Shown here piece by piece: positions 11,011 to 23,626 of a stretch of DNA of 64,000 nucleotides. This DNA is from Lepraria neglecta (Eukaryota; Ascomycota; Lecanoromycetes; Lecanorales; Stereocaulaceae), in assembly GCA_033220425.1 (NCBI GenBank), contig CM065652.1, forward strand, positions 4,278,001-4,342,000. Direction: 5' to 3'. The stretch's first letter is position 1. The number at the start of each line of letters is the position of its first letter. The translations under genes and the position numbers were made by a program. The notes beneath the pieces were generated by a model, which was not told where the DNA came from, did not search any database, and saw only the letters and a program-made list of their open reading frames with translations.

Positions 11011-11628
11011 TCAATACACCTTGCCATCGAGTATGCAGGGAAAATTGCCGCGTGTGAACTCTTCAAGCGAAGTAAGAAGGTGCTCGCCATCGACACAATG
11101 AGATATGATTCTGCTTGTGACTTTGCCCTTACCATCGACAAGCACAAACTTGTTGAAGAGAATCGATGGCACGTGTATGTTCTTGAAGACAGAGTCAACA
11201 AGGGTGGTCATGGTCTCAACTGTCAACGCTGTGTTGCCTTGATAGGGGAGATTAAGCTCTATTTCTTTCTTGTCCATCATGTCAAGCAATTTGCCGACCG
11301 CTCTCAATTTGTAGCCTTCCTGTGGCATCGTATCTTGTTCAGGATCGTCGCCAGTCTTAGTGTGATGTTCGGGATGGGCCCTATTCTCGGCGTGGTCATG
11401 TTCGGAATCGTCCTTATTCCCAGCGTCGTCATTGTGGGGCTCGTTCCCGTACTCAGCGTCGTCATGTCCTAAATCGTCTCTCAGAGCAACGTTGTGCTCA
11501 CCGCCATCGAGAAGGTCGTCCTTGGAATGGGCATGGTACTCCTCTATTGCCGAGCTAGCAGCAGCTTGTGGACTGACTTGAGACAATTCCACTGCGTCCC
11601 CCTTCGGTTGAATAGGATTTTTCTCCAT
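11011..11628 (-). CDS. hypothetical protein with Asp/His/Glu-rich repeats
   Basis: Unrecognised intronless frame of 205 aa from the ATG at 11628 (MEKNPIQPKGDAVELSQ). Residues of roughly 55-110 are a degenerate repeat of acidic and histidine residues (GHDDAEYGNEPHNDD, then DSEHDHAENRAHPEH), with a period near 9-11 residues. The C-terminal half looks globular (LRAVGKLLDMMDKKEIELNL, VFKNIHVPSILFNKFVLVDG). No signal peptide or membrane segment is visible. It lies 45 bp from the start of the hypothetical gene ending at 9957, on the same strand. Expression is unproven. Confidence 0.45.
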   Translation of the reverse strand: MEKNPIQPKGDAVELSQVSPQAAASSAIEEYHAHSKDDLLDGGEHNVALRDDLGHDDAEYGNEPHNDDAGNKDDSEHDHAENRAHPEHHTKTGDDPEQDTMPQEGYKLRAVGKLLDMMDKKEIELNLPYQGNTALTVETMTTLVDSVFKNIHVPSILFNKFVLVDGKGKVTSRIISHCVDGEHLLTSLEEFTRGNFPCILDGKVY

Positions 11629-13014
11629 TGTTACAACGGCATTTGGATCCACTTGAAAACCTGTCGACTTGTAACTGAGCTAGGGAATCAATAACGGTGG
11701 TGTGCACCTAGCCGGGTGAAGGAAGAAAATTTAATGTGCCAGCTGCAGAGAGGCTGATGGGAAGACTTGGACAGCTACGACAAAGGTCGAGGAAGTAGGA
11801 AAGACGGAAGAAAGTCCAAGCACTGAATAGTGTTCGGTATATTTGGTATGTCGGTGGTGGAGCGCACTTGTAAGGAGTAATCAAACATCTTAGCCGTTAT
11901 GTGGGCGTGCTATCTCGGCTCATCACGTTGTGACGAGCCGCCGTCCAAGGCCAGATTACCAGCACGTAGCGCTGTAGGACAAGCTATATCTGCTCTAAAA
12001 CTGACGCATCCTGCCCCACAGACGACAACAAAATTCAGACTTGAGCCGCAATCCTAGCAAGTTCAAGGTCCGCCTTAGCCTTTGATGTCAATGAATCCAG
12101 CTCCATCCTGTACAGCACATGACATTCTTAATGCCATAGCCTTCTGACTGGCGAAGCTGAGACCTGCCATGTTGAGTACGTTTACGTCCGTGAGATTTCC
12201 GTCATTACAACTGCTTCCCAACGGAATGCAAAGCATTTCCAGCTCAAATTATTTGCAGAATATCCTTAGAAACTTGTTCAGTGAGTTTCGGTCCAGCGAA
12301 TTTACTCGTAGTTCGAAGAAGGCTCAAGAATTGGCTAGTTCTGTCTGGGCTCCCACATTGTGGGTTTACCTTTGGATTAATTTATATACAGCTTCAAGCG
12401 CTGCGGACTGACGTGGCCCTTATCAAGAGCACAAGACCACGATGAAGTCTTTCAGATTTTGCGGCCTCACATTGCACCTGGTAGGGTCGTCTAGCGCTTC
12501 TGGCACTCAGGCGGATCGCCCGGAGAACTTTAGATCTTAGGGGACACCGAGATTGTTCACAAGAGCATATTGGTGGGGGTGTGGCCGTGATTTCCGTGGT
12601 ACGGCCCACAATAATGTACATAATAGGAGCAAGGTTTGAAGAACCAATTACATCACTTACATTGCGGCTGTATCATCATTCCTGTGGCTTTTGTTCTGCT
12701 TACTTCCGTTCATATTGAGATCAACTCCAGGTATCCGCTTTAGGCGGTGTATCTTAGGCAATTTCTGGTTAACATATACTGATACAAGCCGTCTCAATGG
12801 CACCAATACCACACCATGTCCGTGTCCGTGTCCGTGTCCAAGGGCATCCTGTATCCACCGCTGTCGACATCCACAACGCGTCTGATCGGGAAGTACAGTC
12901 AGGCGAGCATCGTGTGGGTTACTGCAACAAGTAGGATCGGAGGCCTAGACTCACTCATGCCGGCAGTATGGCTCGTCATGAACACAGCCTTAAACAAAAG
13001 CTCATGGAATCACA
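11629..13014. other. intergenic region upstream of the nitrate reductase relic
   Basis: No gene is supported. A hexanucleotide microsatellite (GTGTCC, about 3.5 copies) lies at 12818-12839. Two HGATAR sites, the binding motif of AreA-type GATA factors, are seen as ATCT/TATC-type reverse matches near 11911 and 12421; such sites are frequent by chance. The immediate upstream part (from about 12850) may hold the decayed N-terminus of the nitrate reductase. Confidence 0.35.
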
Positions 13015-16000
13015 GATGAGGAAGAAGATTTTGAGGAGAAGGCCGAAGAAGAGATAGTGCAATTCAGACGAAGGGTGCAGAACGGAGAGCTCGTAAATTT
13101 CAGGGAGCTCATCAACAGTCAAGAGGTGCGCGGAGTACCAGGTGGGAAGTCCAGTGTGGAGATACATAGCGCTAAGGGAAGCGTGATGATCAAGACTACC
13201 ATCTTCGGCGGCCCGAAAATCACCCAGCAGGCCGGAGATACGTGCTCGATGCTTCGGAAGATTGGATCAAGAAAACGCAAGACTGGCCTGTGAACGTACA
13301 GAAGCGGAAAAGAGAGCAGAGCAAGAGGACAAAGAGAACAAGAAATCGGAAAAGTCCCAGGAGCCAAAGCAAGAACATGAGCGGAAATGGGGAGTCGGCT
13401 ATTGAGCCGAACACGAAGCACAATGAGGCATATGCTAGTAGTGGAGACCAGAACAGGACGTCTAAAGAAGGGGAGAAACCCTTGGTGAATGGACACAAGG
13501 AAGAGAAGGAGACCGAATACCAACGGCTGCTGAAGGATTATTCTCCACAAGGGATAGCTTTGTTACGCAGTCTACAGCACGAAAAGGACCACATCAAGAA
13601 TCTCAAGCAAAACGACGGGAAGACAGTGTTACCAGTGGGAAAATATAAGCACCTTCTATCCATTGACGAAGCGGATCAATTCAGCCCGGATAATTGGATC
13701 CCTCGTTCATCGAACCTCATTAGGCTCACAGGCAAACATCCTCTCAATGGCGACCCAAAATTCACGCCACTCTACGATGCTAGCCCGGTGACTCCTAATG
13801 AATTTCACTACATTAGAAACCAATGGGTAATGAATTTCGATGCCCTTTGCTGAGAAGCATGCTAATCCTATGGACTGCCAGTGCAGCGCCTCATCTACTC
13901 TGGGAGACTCATAAGCTAGACGTAGAAGACGGCAAGCTCAGTCTCTCAATGGATCAGCTTCGAGACGACTTTGATTCCATTAATATTCAAGTCGCTCTAG
14001 CCTGCGATGGTAACTGGTGCAAAGAACTTAACATGATCAAGCTATCCAAAGGCTTCAGTTGGGGTTCTGGCGCTGTCAGCTGTGCCTACCGGAAATGACC
14101 ACTTGTACGAGATATTCTCCATGAAGTAGGCATACCCGAAAACTTATCGGAAGGCCACAGATACTGGGTCCGTTTCGCCGGTGCGGACGAACCTAGCGAA
14201 GGTACTTATGAGACTTGCATACCGTTCCAGTATGCGATGGATCCTAAGAACGATGTTATACTGGCTTAATTTATGAACGATGAGCCCCTACCTCCGGATC
14301 ATGGAGCGCCTGTTCGGGTAATCATACTAGGCAACGTGGGTGGTCCTTGTATGAAATGGCTTAAGAAGATATGGGTGAGCGATAAAGAGAATGAGAGCCA
14401 TTACCACATCTGAGACAATCGAGTACTGCCCAGCTTCATCACGGAGAAGGATAGTGAATTTTGCCACTTCAATGTTCGCTCATCCAAGCACAGCGTGCAA
14501 CGAGCAGAATCTCAACCCTGTAGTTGTGAAACCTACGCAAGGAGAGAAATTGCCTCTTCCGGAGGCAAGAAGGGGAAACACTTACCGGATTGAGGGCTAC
14601 GCCTACGATTGAGGTGGCCACGAAGTCCAACGGGTGGAGATTTCCCTCGATGGTGGCGGGACATGGCTCTACTGAATTCGTAGATTTCCTGACGCCCCCA
14701 TCCGCCACGGCAACAGATTCTGGACCTGGTTACATTGGCATGTTGATGTTGAAGTTGCTCATCGTTGAGATGTAAGAGTATAAGCGTCCGATGCTGGAAA
14801 GTCTTCAAGAACACCTAGCCGGAGTACCCTAATTGGAATAGTATGGTATGTACTTACTCTTTCGGTAATCCAGCCTTTTCGACAAGTCTTGCTCATGGTG
14901 GGTATAAGGCATGATGAACAGTTGCTGGTATATAGTAAGACCACAGGTGGTAGAAGAGACGCAGGATCGTGTGCCTGAGATCCTCTTCAGACATCCTTGC
15001 GAGCCTGGCACCGGAAATGAGGGCTGGATGAAGCCGTCTACCGAGCAGCAGATCGCAGATGCGAAACAACCGGGGAATACACCAGGAAAGCAGTTCACTG
15101 GAGAGGAGATCGAGAAACACGATAATGATGAGAGCTGTTGGATGGTTGTGGATGGAAAGGTAAAGCGTTCTTTTGACAAACTAAGGAAGTCAGGTCTATG
15201 ATGCAACGAGCGTACTTGAATGGCATCCACGTGGCGCCGCCGCAATTCTCGGCCACGCTGGTAAAGTCCACTAAGAAAATAGCGATGAGTTCGCCAGTAT
15301 CCACGATGGATATGCGTATCAAAAACTCAATGGTACGTCCCCAGCCCCTGGTTCCCAGTATGATTTAGCTTCTAACCGACAAATCCGAATAAAGTGCATC
15401 TTGGGTGAAGTGACGGAAAAAGCAGCCACCTTCATCAAGAAGAACGCCGAAGCCCGAGCTGAAGAGCTCGTGTAGTCATCTCAAGGTAACCACGACCTGG
15501 CGTTGTAGAAGCATCGTTGGGTGCCTGTCCGCTTAAAGGAGAGAAAGGAGCTCAGCAAGGACACGAGGAGATATACATTTGACCTTCCGGACAGCAAGAA
15601 AGCCCTAGGGTTGGCAACCTGCCAACACATCCAGCTGGGATTCCACATGAAAGACACCATGCTTATACGGTCATACACCCCCACAAGACCGGTACTAGAG
15701 CCCGAAGAAGACGGGACCTTCGAGCTCGTAGTGAAGACGTACTTTCCGAACAATGATCAGCCAGGTGGAGCTATGAGCAATCTTCTCGACTGCATGTCTC
15801 TCAACGAGCAAATCGGAGTCCGTGGTCCAACTGGCGAGATTGAATACGACGGAAACGGAAAATTCATCATCGAAGGAAAAGAAATGCACTTCAATCGCGT
15901 CACCCTGATTCTCGGAGGTAGCGGTATCACGCTTGGATACCAGCTCATTGCCCGCGTCCTCGAAAACAAGGGCGATAAAACTCAAACAGCAGTCATGACG

Positions 16001-16284
16001 CAAACAAAAGTGAAACTGATGTCCTTCTGAGAGAGGAATTGCGGAGCTTCAAAGATAAGCATAGGTGCCAGTTCAGGATCGAGCACGTTCTAAGCCACCC
16101 TAGCGAAGAATTGGATGGCAAGAAAGGCCATGTCAACGCTGATGTGATTAGGGAGGTGGGTTTCGAGCCCTAGGAGGGCAGTGTGGCATTGCTTTGCAGC
16201 CCGCCTGCAATGATCCAGAAGGCTGCGCTGCCAGCTTTGAGGGATTGGGGGTATTAGGAGGAGAAGAATTGTTTTGGTTTCTAG
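13015..16284 (+). pseudogene. niaD: nitrate reductase (NADPH) pseudogene, nearly full length
   Basis: Eukaryotic nitrate reductase reduces nitrate to nitrite with molybdopterin, heme and FAD. Pieces follow the family order on one strand in shifting frames: N-terminal FRRRVQNGELVNFRELINSQ (about 13055), YVLDASEDWIKKTQDWPVNV (13230), Mo-cofactor domain IPRSSNLIRLTGKHPLNGDP (13700), INIQVALACDGN and KGFSWGSGAVSCAY (13980-14090), dimerisation region (SDKENESHYHI, 14375), cytochrome b5 (DESCWMVVDGKV and EWHPRGAAAILGHAGK, 15130-15270), FAD domain with IRSYTPTRP (15665) and GPTGEIEYDGNGKF, and NADPH part GGSGIT and PPAMIQKAALPALRDWGY up to a TAG at 16282. It carries several stops (for example near 14266 and 14411) and frame changes, and key residues are altered: the arginine pair after ACDGN is WC, and the heme motif HPGG is HPRG. 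It cannot encode a working enzyme. Confidence 0.9.
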
Positions 16285-19200
16285 GTCTCAGGCGGAGATA
16301 TAATTGGCAACTCGACCAATGAAAAACAACATCTTTACGAAACTCTCTCTGACCTAGCTAGAAGTCAAGACTGTAATGTACAGAATCGCGTGGACTTGCC
16401 ATCTGAGGGAGAGACCAAACACCTCACACCATCGAGCATCTCCTGGCCTTATCTTCTCTCACCGCACCGACCCGTATCTTTCTCACGCACATCATCGGTA
16501 GCCTGCATCCATAGATAGCGTCTCACCGCCTTTCAGCTACGGAGCCGTTATCTGCGCAGCATGAGCCTATGGATATCCATCGTGGTCGCCCTGGAAGTAT
16601 CAAATACCTTGGACAAGCTTATCGGTATCAGCGTAGGGGCTTGCTGGACTGTCGAATACCCGCAGGGACCACACGGCCGGGCCCATAGCCCCTTGCCAAG
16701 CCTGCACAACCCCATGATTGTGCCTGGATGGTATCTTCAGCTATTGCTATCATCCTCTCGCTCACGCACGAGACCTTATCTCTTGCTTATGGCGTGCTCT
16801 GCTTGCTGCCTACGTAGTATATTTATATGAACCTTTGAAGCCCCCAGGCCTTTCCTACTTTTGTTCTGCAGACCTGCTTAACACACCTCCCGGACATAAT
16901 TTCTGCCATGCCATCCCATGCCTCGTGACTCTGACTCTGGCCTCTAGATACTCCCACATTCACACAATGTCTCTGGGCTCCCAAGACCAAGACGCATCCC
17001 AACTCCCGACTGCGCCCTACCTATACTGCCATTCGCCAGGGTCTACATGCTGTCCCACAACGACAGCCAACAAATCAGCTTCACATCGCTGACATCAATC
17101 GATCCTTCTTGAAACCAGCCACCAAGGAGCGCAACATCTTCGAACACGAAAGCGCTGCCTATTGCAAAGCCTCTACTGGACGGAGGAGAGAACAGACTCT
17201 TGCGGGGATAACGGCCCGCTAAGCTTTCTCAGACGTTCCTTGTGGCCTGTTGTGGCCTTGAGGTTGATGCGATCCTATGATGTTGCTGCCCACCTCCATC
17301 AACGCCACAAAGAACGGATATGGGCACAGATCTCCACCATATTAAGGCTTATTCGTCCTAATCCTTACGCCGCTCTCACAGTTTGCTTTGTCGATTTTCA
17401 TTCGTCCTCAAAACTCGCGACTTTCCCCTTCTTGTCTGCTTACCGCTAATCCGTGCTACACGATCCGGTCTTCCGTCAACTTCATGCACCGCTCTCTTCT
17501 TCTCCGTCTCCAACATCGATCTGTACGGCTCTCTCGATCCCCAGTCCACACGTCCCGATTTCCCCGTTGTGGAACAGTGGGCCCGTGGGAGAGAAGTGGG
17601 AGGAACATTTGGATGTGTCACGGCGGAAGCCCTCTGTCTAGCGCCTCTCTGGAGGGAACCATCTCTGATCCAACGTGCCGCTACGTGGGGGTCTCTCTCT
17701 CAACTTTCCTCCTTTCGTGCGCACGGGCCCTTCGAGATCAACGCCCAAAAATCAGAGCAGGAAACGAATAGTCGAATCGACGTCCTCAAAATGTGCTTCG
17801 AAAAAGTACGATATCACCGCGTGGAGGGCTGAAGAATCAATAATAGCGCATCTGGGAGATGTTCCACAGGCTGTCACCAATGCCATTCGTTCCAACCGAG
17901 CCTTCTAGGCAGGCCTCGGCCTCTATCCCATGCACCAACATTCGGGCCGGCAGTGCGCATTAGGCTCTCGCTAACATTTTCACACGCCTCCCACATTTTC
18001 TTCTTTCAGGGACTTGCAGATTGAGATCTGCCAATCATAGCCTGTTTTCTCACGCCTCATAATTTGAGATGTGGGATGAATCAACGGCAAAGGTTCTCAC
18101 ACTCCCCACGTTCTCCAGTCTGGCGTCCCGATCGACAAATGTCGCATGTCCAATGCCTTCTTTAAACCCCAGTCCCGATGAACGAATTACCGTGCGACCA
18201 TTTCAAGTGCAGGTGATGCAACTCGTGATCCATCAGTATTGCGCTGCCGTTGGCAATGGAGACTATTCGTTCGAGCTGACACTGTAAGCTAATCCGAGAT
18301 TTCAGAGCAGCCTCGAGCTATGAAAATTGAGTGCGACCTGAAGTCGTCTACCTGGAAGTAATAGACGGAAGATGCCTGGTTCAGATTTAACGTCGGAATA
18401 CCAAGAAAATTAAGTTGAACATTAAAAGGCGCACTCCGGTGGCTTATGGACGAAAGCTGGTTCTAGACTTGCTTGAGCCGTGGGATGCAAAAAAATTGTG
18501 GAACACTCGGGAGTATTAGGGCCGACAAGTCAAGAACAAAAACATGGAACAGTTGGACCAATCCACGACGGTTGTTCGCTGGATATCAGTATGCGATTAC
18601 TGAGTTCCGGGTATAGGAAGGTGCCTTTAATGGCTTTAATCTTCAAGCTCTTGTGTGGTGGTTGCTAGGTATTGTTACTGTTGGATGAGAGAAATATGGT
18701 ACGCTATTCGCTATCAATAATAATGTCTATTAAAAACTTAAGCTACTTGAATTTTGCGCTTTCGAGGCTATTTGGAGCCTGTAAGAAATGGAATGATATT
18801 ATTCCCATCTAGACTGTACGATGTGTTTGACCAACGCTCTTTACGGGATTGTCAATAGATGGAGATCCTTTTTACCCTGGTTCGCGATGTTGGGGAGACA
18901 GCGCACGGATGGAATTTCTTTTGTGGAGGGGCAATTGTAGGCTGGAATCCGAAGGGAAAAGGGACACGGATGCTTTCTCGTTGCTCAAGAGATCCCCCCA
19001 CCTTTCCCGTAGCGCCAACATGGCCTAATTAGCACTAGGATCACTAGAGCATGGCAGCACGCAAGTCTTGAGTGAAGTTAGTGAAACCTCGGTCTTTGGG
19101 CTCTTAGACCCTGCGAACTCTGCAACAGCTGGAGAAATATTAAATAAGCCTGGAAAAAGGCCACTATTGCTCGCTAACCATCTTAAGGCCCTTCGGCTCA

Positions 19201-19453
19201 TCATTCTCTACAGTAGCGCTACCCCGAATCATGCACGAAGCCTAGTAGCACTGGTAGCTCCCCCTTAGTATGGCCACTCACAGCGCCCGTAATGCAACCC
19301 TGAGATCGCTTCGAAGGTCAACCACGCTGCCAAACATCATCATTATTGCTCTTCTCTTTGCCTCCAATGCCTCGCATGCAGGCCGAGAAGCGACTACTCT
19401 TCATCCTCTCCGCCGATTGTTGACTGTGGAGGCCCCTTCTGCTGGAGCTCTTT
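16285..19453. promoter_or_regulatory. 3.2-kb region between nitrate reductase relic and areA
   Basis: No protein-coding gene is supported; the frames that stay open around 17160-17900 are open in several phases at once and look like composition effects. The region should contain the areA promoter and a probably long 5' leader. HGATAR-type sites (as TTATCT or TTATCG on this strand) lie near 16447, 16547, 16620 and 16774, a loose cluster that could serve AreA autoregulation or be left over from the nitrogen locus. The segment 18700-18800 is AT-rich. Confidence 0.4.
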
Positions 19454-22398
19454 ATGCCTCGTCGAAGCAAGGTCATCAACGATGAGCCGACTCAAAACGC
19501 TCTGAGCCGGGAGCAGATGGCGACAGGACCGCATGCGCGTGGGGGGGCCGCCAATAATGCAGCCAACCAGTCCAATGAAGGCATCGAATTCGAGGCATTC
19601 ATTGGAAACCTCTCCTCCAGCTCCCCCAACAGCAACACAAATGTTCCTTCATCCTCCACCGACACCACAACCCCGCTATCATCGCGAACTCCCAGACTAC
19701 CACAACTCTCCTCGTCGCAGCGTCAATCCGGCATTGCCCCTCCTTACGGCCAGATTCGGGACAAGCTGGATATCTCACCAGCGAACAAGCAGACTCGCAA
19801 GGACCTTCTCCGCGAGGCTTTCTTTCCAGACTGGAAAGACGACGCTGCCAGCGCCGATCTCGGCAACCCTGATGAGATGCAAAAGCAGGACCCGCTGGCC
19901 ACACAAATATGGAAGCTCTACAGCAAGACTAAGACCCAATTGCCCAATCAGGAGCGGATGGAAAATCTGACATGGCGAATGATGGCTATGAATCTAAAGC
20001 GCAAAGAAAGAGAGCAGGCGCGGTACGTTAAGAGCGCAACTTCTTCCTGTATGCTTTGACTGACACAAATCGCTCCACCAGAGCAAGCCAACATAATACA
20101 AGCAATCCCTCCGGAATCGCGAAGCTTCGACAATCAATCGACCTATCAAATCCCTTAGATCCTGACGCCATGAACATTGACGACTTCATATTTCCCAACT
20201 CTATCGCATCCCCGGCTGGCCTCTCTACCTCTCCTCCGACACCACCCTTACACACCACTGTCTCAGCCATACCCATACAGACGAAGAAGGACATCCAGGA
20301 TCCGTCACATCCCAACTTTCCCCCATCCGCCCCACCACATGATGGAATGAGAAACCACGAGTTCGAATATGTACAGAGACGAGTGAGGAAGACGAGCATC
20401 GATGAAACAAAGGTGCGTTTCACCCCCTTGTTGGAGGACCCTATGGACCCCCAACCTGCTAACCAACTCCAATGACAGGGTCGAAAGCGGCCGGCCGAAT
20501 TCTCTCCTCAAGTACACCCGTCCAACAGCATTATGATACCAAACGATGCAGACGGAGAGACTGGCTTAGGCGACTACTCACTCGACCAGGCAGAGCAGCA
20601 ATCATTCCCCATGCATGCAAGCACATACCCACCGGTTCCATTCAACCTCGAGACCTTCAATCTGAACGAGGATCCTATTCTCCACTCAGCTGGGCCTTTC
20701 CAGCAGAGTTTCCAATTCGGGTCTCCCACTGGGTCACCAATACACCAGGGTTACTCATACAAGAACACGCCAATGGGATCATCTTTGAACTCTGCGGAAT
20801 ACTACTCGCCTCCTGGATCTGCTCACCCTTCCTCAGCCTCTACTCCACAGCCGCTGTACGACAGTGAACAGGTGTACTTTGGCCGTCAGAATGCCGACAT
20901 GCGGCACCAGCGGCCTATGCAAGGCTATCCGACCAACCGCCCTTCTAACCTCTCCAGCTCCATGCAGGCCCAATACATGTACAACCCCACCACCAACTCT
21001 ATGTTCAGCGCTGTGACTAGCGGTGCCTCCATGCCAACCACCAATTTCACAGCTCCCGCATTCTCCATGCAACACGTCAACCCTTCCCAGATACATCCGG
21101 AGTATTCCAATACACATGGACATGGCTTGGCCAACGAGAACATGTTTACCTTTGGGGAAGATTCGGATAATGAAGAAGATGAGGGAGGCGCCTTCCCGGA
21201 AGGATCAATGATGATGCAGACAGATTTTTCGGGTATGGACGACCCATCTGTGGAGGCGCGCGGTGGTCTCCCGTGGGATTCTAACTTTGGAGGACAAATG
21301 AACACAATGGCTGCAAGATACCCTGGGGGCCCTCCAAAGAAGCAAGTAACAATAGGAGGGACCGAAACAGTGACTTCACCACATGATTGGTCACGAAGTG
21401 GAAGCTTCTCTCGTACCCATGTGTCCTCGGCTTCTGTGACTGATATGCGCAACCGAAGCAATGATCCCAGAAGACAGAAGATCCCGCGGACAAGCTCGAC
21501 GCCCAATGCTGTAAATCTTGGGCAGCAGGCATCCATGCAGCAGGCCCGTCCACAGTCTTCGCCCAATTCTCCTCCAGAATCGGGATTCAGCAGTGTGGCT
21601 CCATCCCGTCCAGGTAGTCCAGGTGGATCCAAATCTGGCGACAACAACGGCGTACCTACAACTTGCACAAATTGCTTCACGCAGACCACTCCATTATGGC
21701 GGCGGAACCCTGAAGGTCACCCTCTTTGCAATGCATGTGGCTTGTTCCTCAAGCTTCACGGCGTGGTTCGTCCCCTGTCTCTCAAGACAGATGTGATCAA
21801 GAAACGCAATCGAGGCAGTGGCAATCAGCTCCCGTTTGGTGCTGCCTTAACTCGTTCATCTAAGAAAGCGTCTCGGAAGAATTCGATCCATCAAACTTCT
21901 GCAACAACACCTATATTTGGAAAGGGTCAGGGTCAAAACGACTCCGCATCTCCACCTTCAGCCTATGGCTCTACCAATTCAGGATCAACCGCCGGCAGCA
22001 CGCCTACAAGCCACGGGCCAGGAACCGCCACAGGTGGTATGGGCAGCCTTCCCCCTATTGCTGCGGCTCCACCGAAACCAGCACCTCCAATTGCGACAAA
22101 CGCTTCTGGCAGACCATCAAATACTGCGATGCCAAAACGGCAGCGCCGACACTCGAAGCAGGAAGCTGGCAGAGGTAGTGGTGGCCAAGAAGCCGAGATG
22201 GCTGATGCAGATGATACCAGTGGGAAGGCCCCTGCTGCTTCGAAGAAGAGGGACAATATTCCTCACCAGATGCCAGCGTCAGGCATGGGCGGTATACCTG
22301 GCGCAGGGATGATGGGCACCAGCAGCCAGCAGGGTATCATGGCTGGCGGGAGAGATTCTGGTCCACAGGAATGGGAGTGGCTCACGATGAGTCTATGA
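19454..22398 (+). CDS. areA: AreA/NIT2 GATA-type nitrogen regulatory transcription factor
   Basis: Global activator of genes for secondary nitrogen sources such as nitrate, acting in the nucleus at HGATAR sites. Exons are 19454-20022, 20082-20412 and 20479-22398 (939 aa); both introns have strong signals (GTACGT/CACCAG and GTGCGT/GACAG). The DNA-binding domain at about residues 695-745 is a type IVa zinc finger, C-X2-C-X17-C-X2-C ([36 protein letters not shown]) with the basic arm [13 protein letters not shown]. The N-terminal half carries the fungal conserved block [15 protein letters not shown] and [17 protein letters not shown]; an acidic stretch ([12 protein letters not shown]) lies near residue 530. 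The extreme C-terminus EWEWLTMSL matches the conserved AreA end known to bind the NmrA co-repressor. All parts look intact, unlike the nitrate reductase upstream. Confidence 0.95.
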
Positions 22399-23626
22399 TA
22401 CAACCTGCTCGGGCGATACGATCCAGATCCCTGACTCTAGACACCTGTTTCCACCTCATACCTAGACCGCGCACCAACCTAAGGCAATTACACGATGCAC
22501 ATCGAATAACATTTCCGGTATAGCCTGGCTTCTCTGTTCATACATACCTTCACTACGTGGGCCCTTCATCAAGCCCCTCTGGATATACTCACAACTTCTA
22601 CACACTACGCATACACGTTTTTCGCTCACTAGCTAGGCGCAACGGCAGGATCGGACAGACTTGGGGGGCGGCTACTTTCTTTCGTTGCCATGACTAATTC
22701 ATTTCTTGCGTTTCTACACGTCTCTTCTGTTTATACATGCTTTTTTTTATGACGATCTGAATTGACTGATATCACCGCGTCTGACGAACCTTGGCAGAGG
22801 TGTCAGAAGTGCGCAATGGGACTGGTTTTGATTTGGGATATGATTAATTCGGCCTGAAGGATTGGGATGCCGATGGGGTACACCCCAGGGGATGGAGTGA
22901 GGAGCGATGAACGCACACACAGTGACGGATGTAACTAGACCTAGATACCACGGAGGGCGGACGGCGTTTACGGCGTGAGTAGACAAGATAATATAAGGAT
23001 TTCTTACGCCTAAGATCATATCGTCTGAACCTGTGACGCTTGCTTCACCTTTGATTCGGCATATTCCATTCTCGTGGCCAAGAACGGCAAGTGAGCTACC
23101 CTTCTCTCCTTTGCACATCATACTACGTAGCTCCAATGCTCATCAGAGTGGTGGACACGTTTCGGAAACACAATTGTCCACTACATGGAAGCAAGAGATG
23201 GTCTTGAGCAAAGGGATCCATCCCATCCCAGACAGCATATGTGTGTAGTCCATAAGCGGCGAAAGAGTGCAGGCAATAAGGTGTGAAAGAATCAGGCAAG
23301 CAACCACGGCCAGGATCACCCAGGCTCTCCTGTTGTGAAGTGTTACGAATCTCTCCCATCCGAGTTCAATTTGTACCGACTGTCTACCTATCCGGTACGA
23401 AAAGAAGGCGAGCTCTTTCTTGACTAGCCACCTCTCCGTTCTAGCCCTTCTTAAAGACCCACTCCCATGCATCGTCTGCTAGGCCCCCACGCCATGTTCT
23501 CATTCTTCCCAAAGCAACCAGCACACACTTTCTCTGCCTCCCATCCCACCCCAACCCCAACTCGCGCGTCATCACCTCTCACGCTTTCGTCCTTTTATAT
23601 AGCATCGTCGCTCCGTAACACACCTC
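22399..23626. other. convergent intergenic region between areA and hsk3
   Basis: Tail-to-tail spacer containing the areA 3' untranslated region. The areA mRNA 3' region is known in aspergilli to control stability, but I see no specific element to point to. Open frames here on both strands lack protein-like features. Confidence 0.4.

Noticed and set aside
17376-17832. Several overlapping open frames on both strands
   Set aside because: All phases are open at once, which points to base composition rather than a gene.
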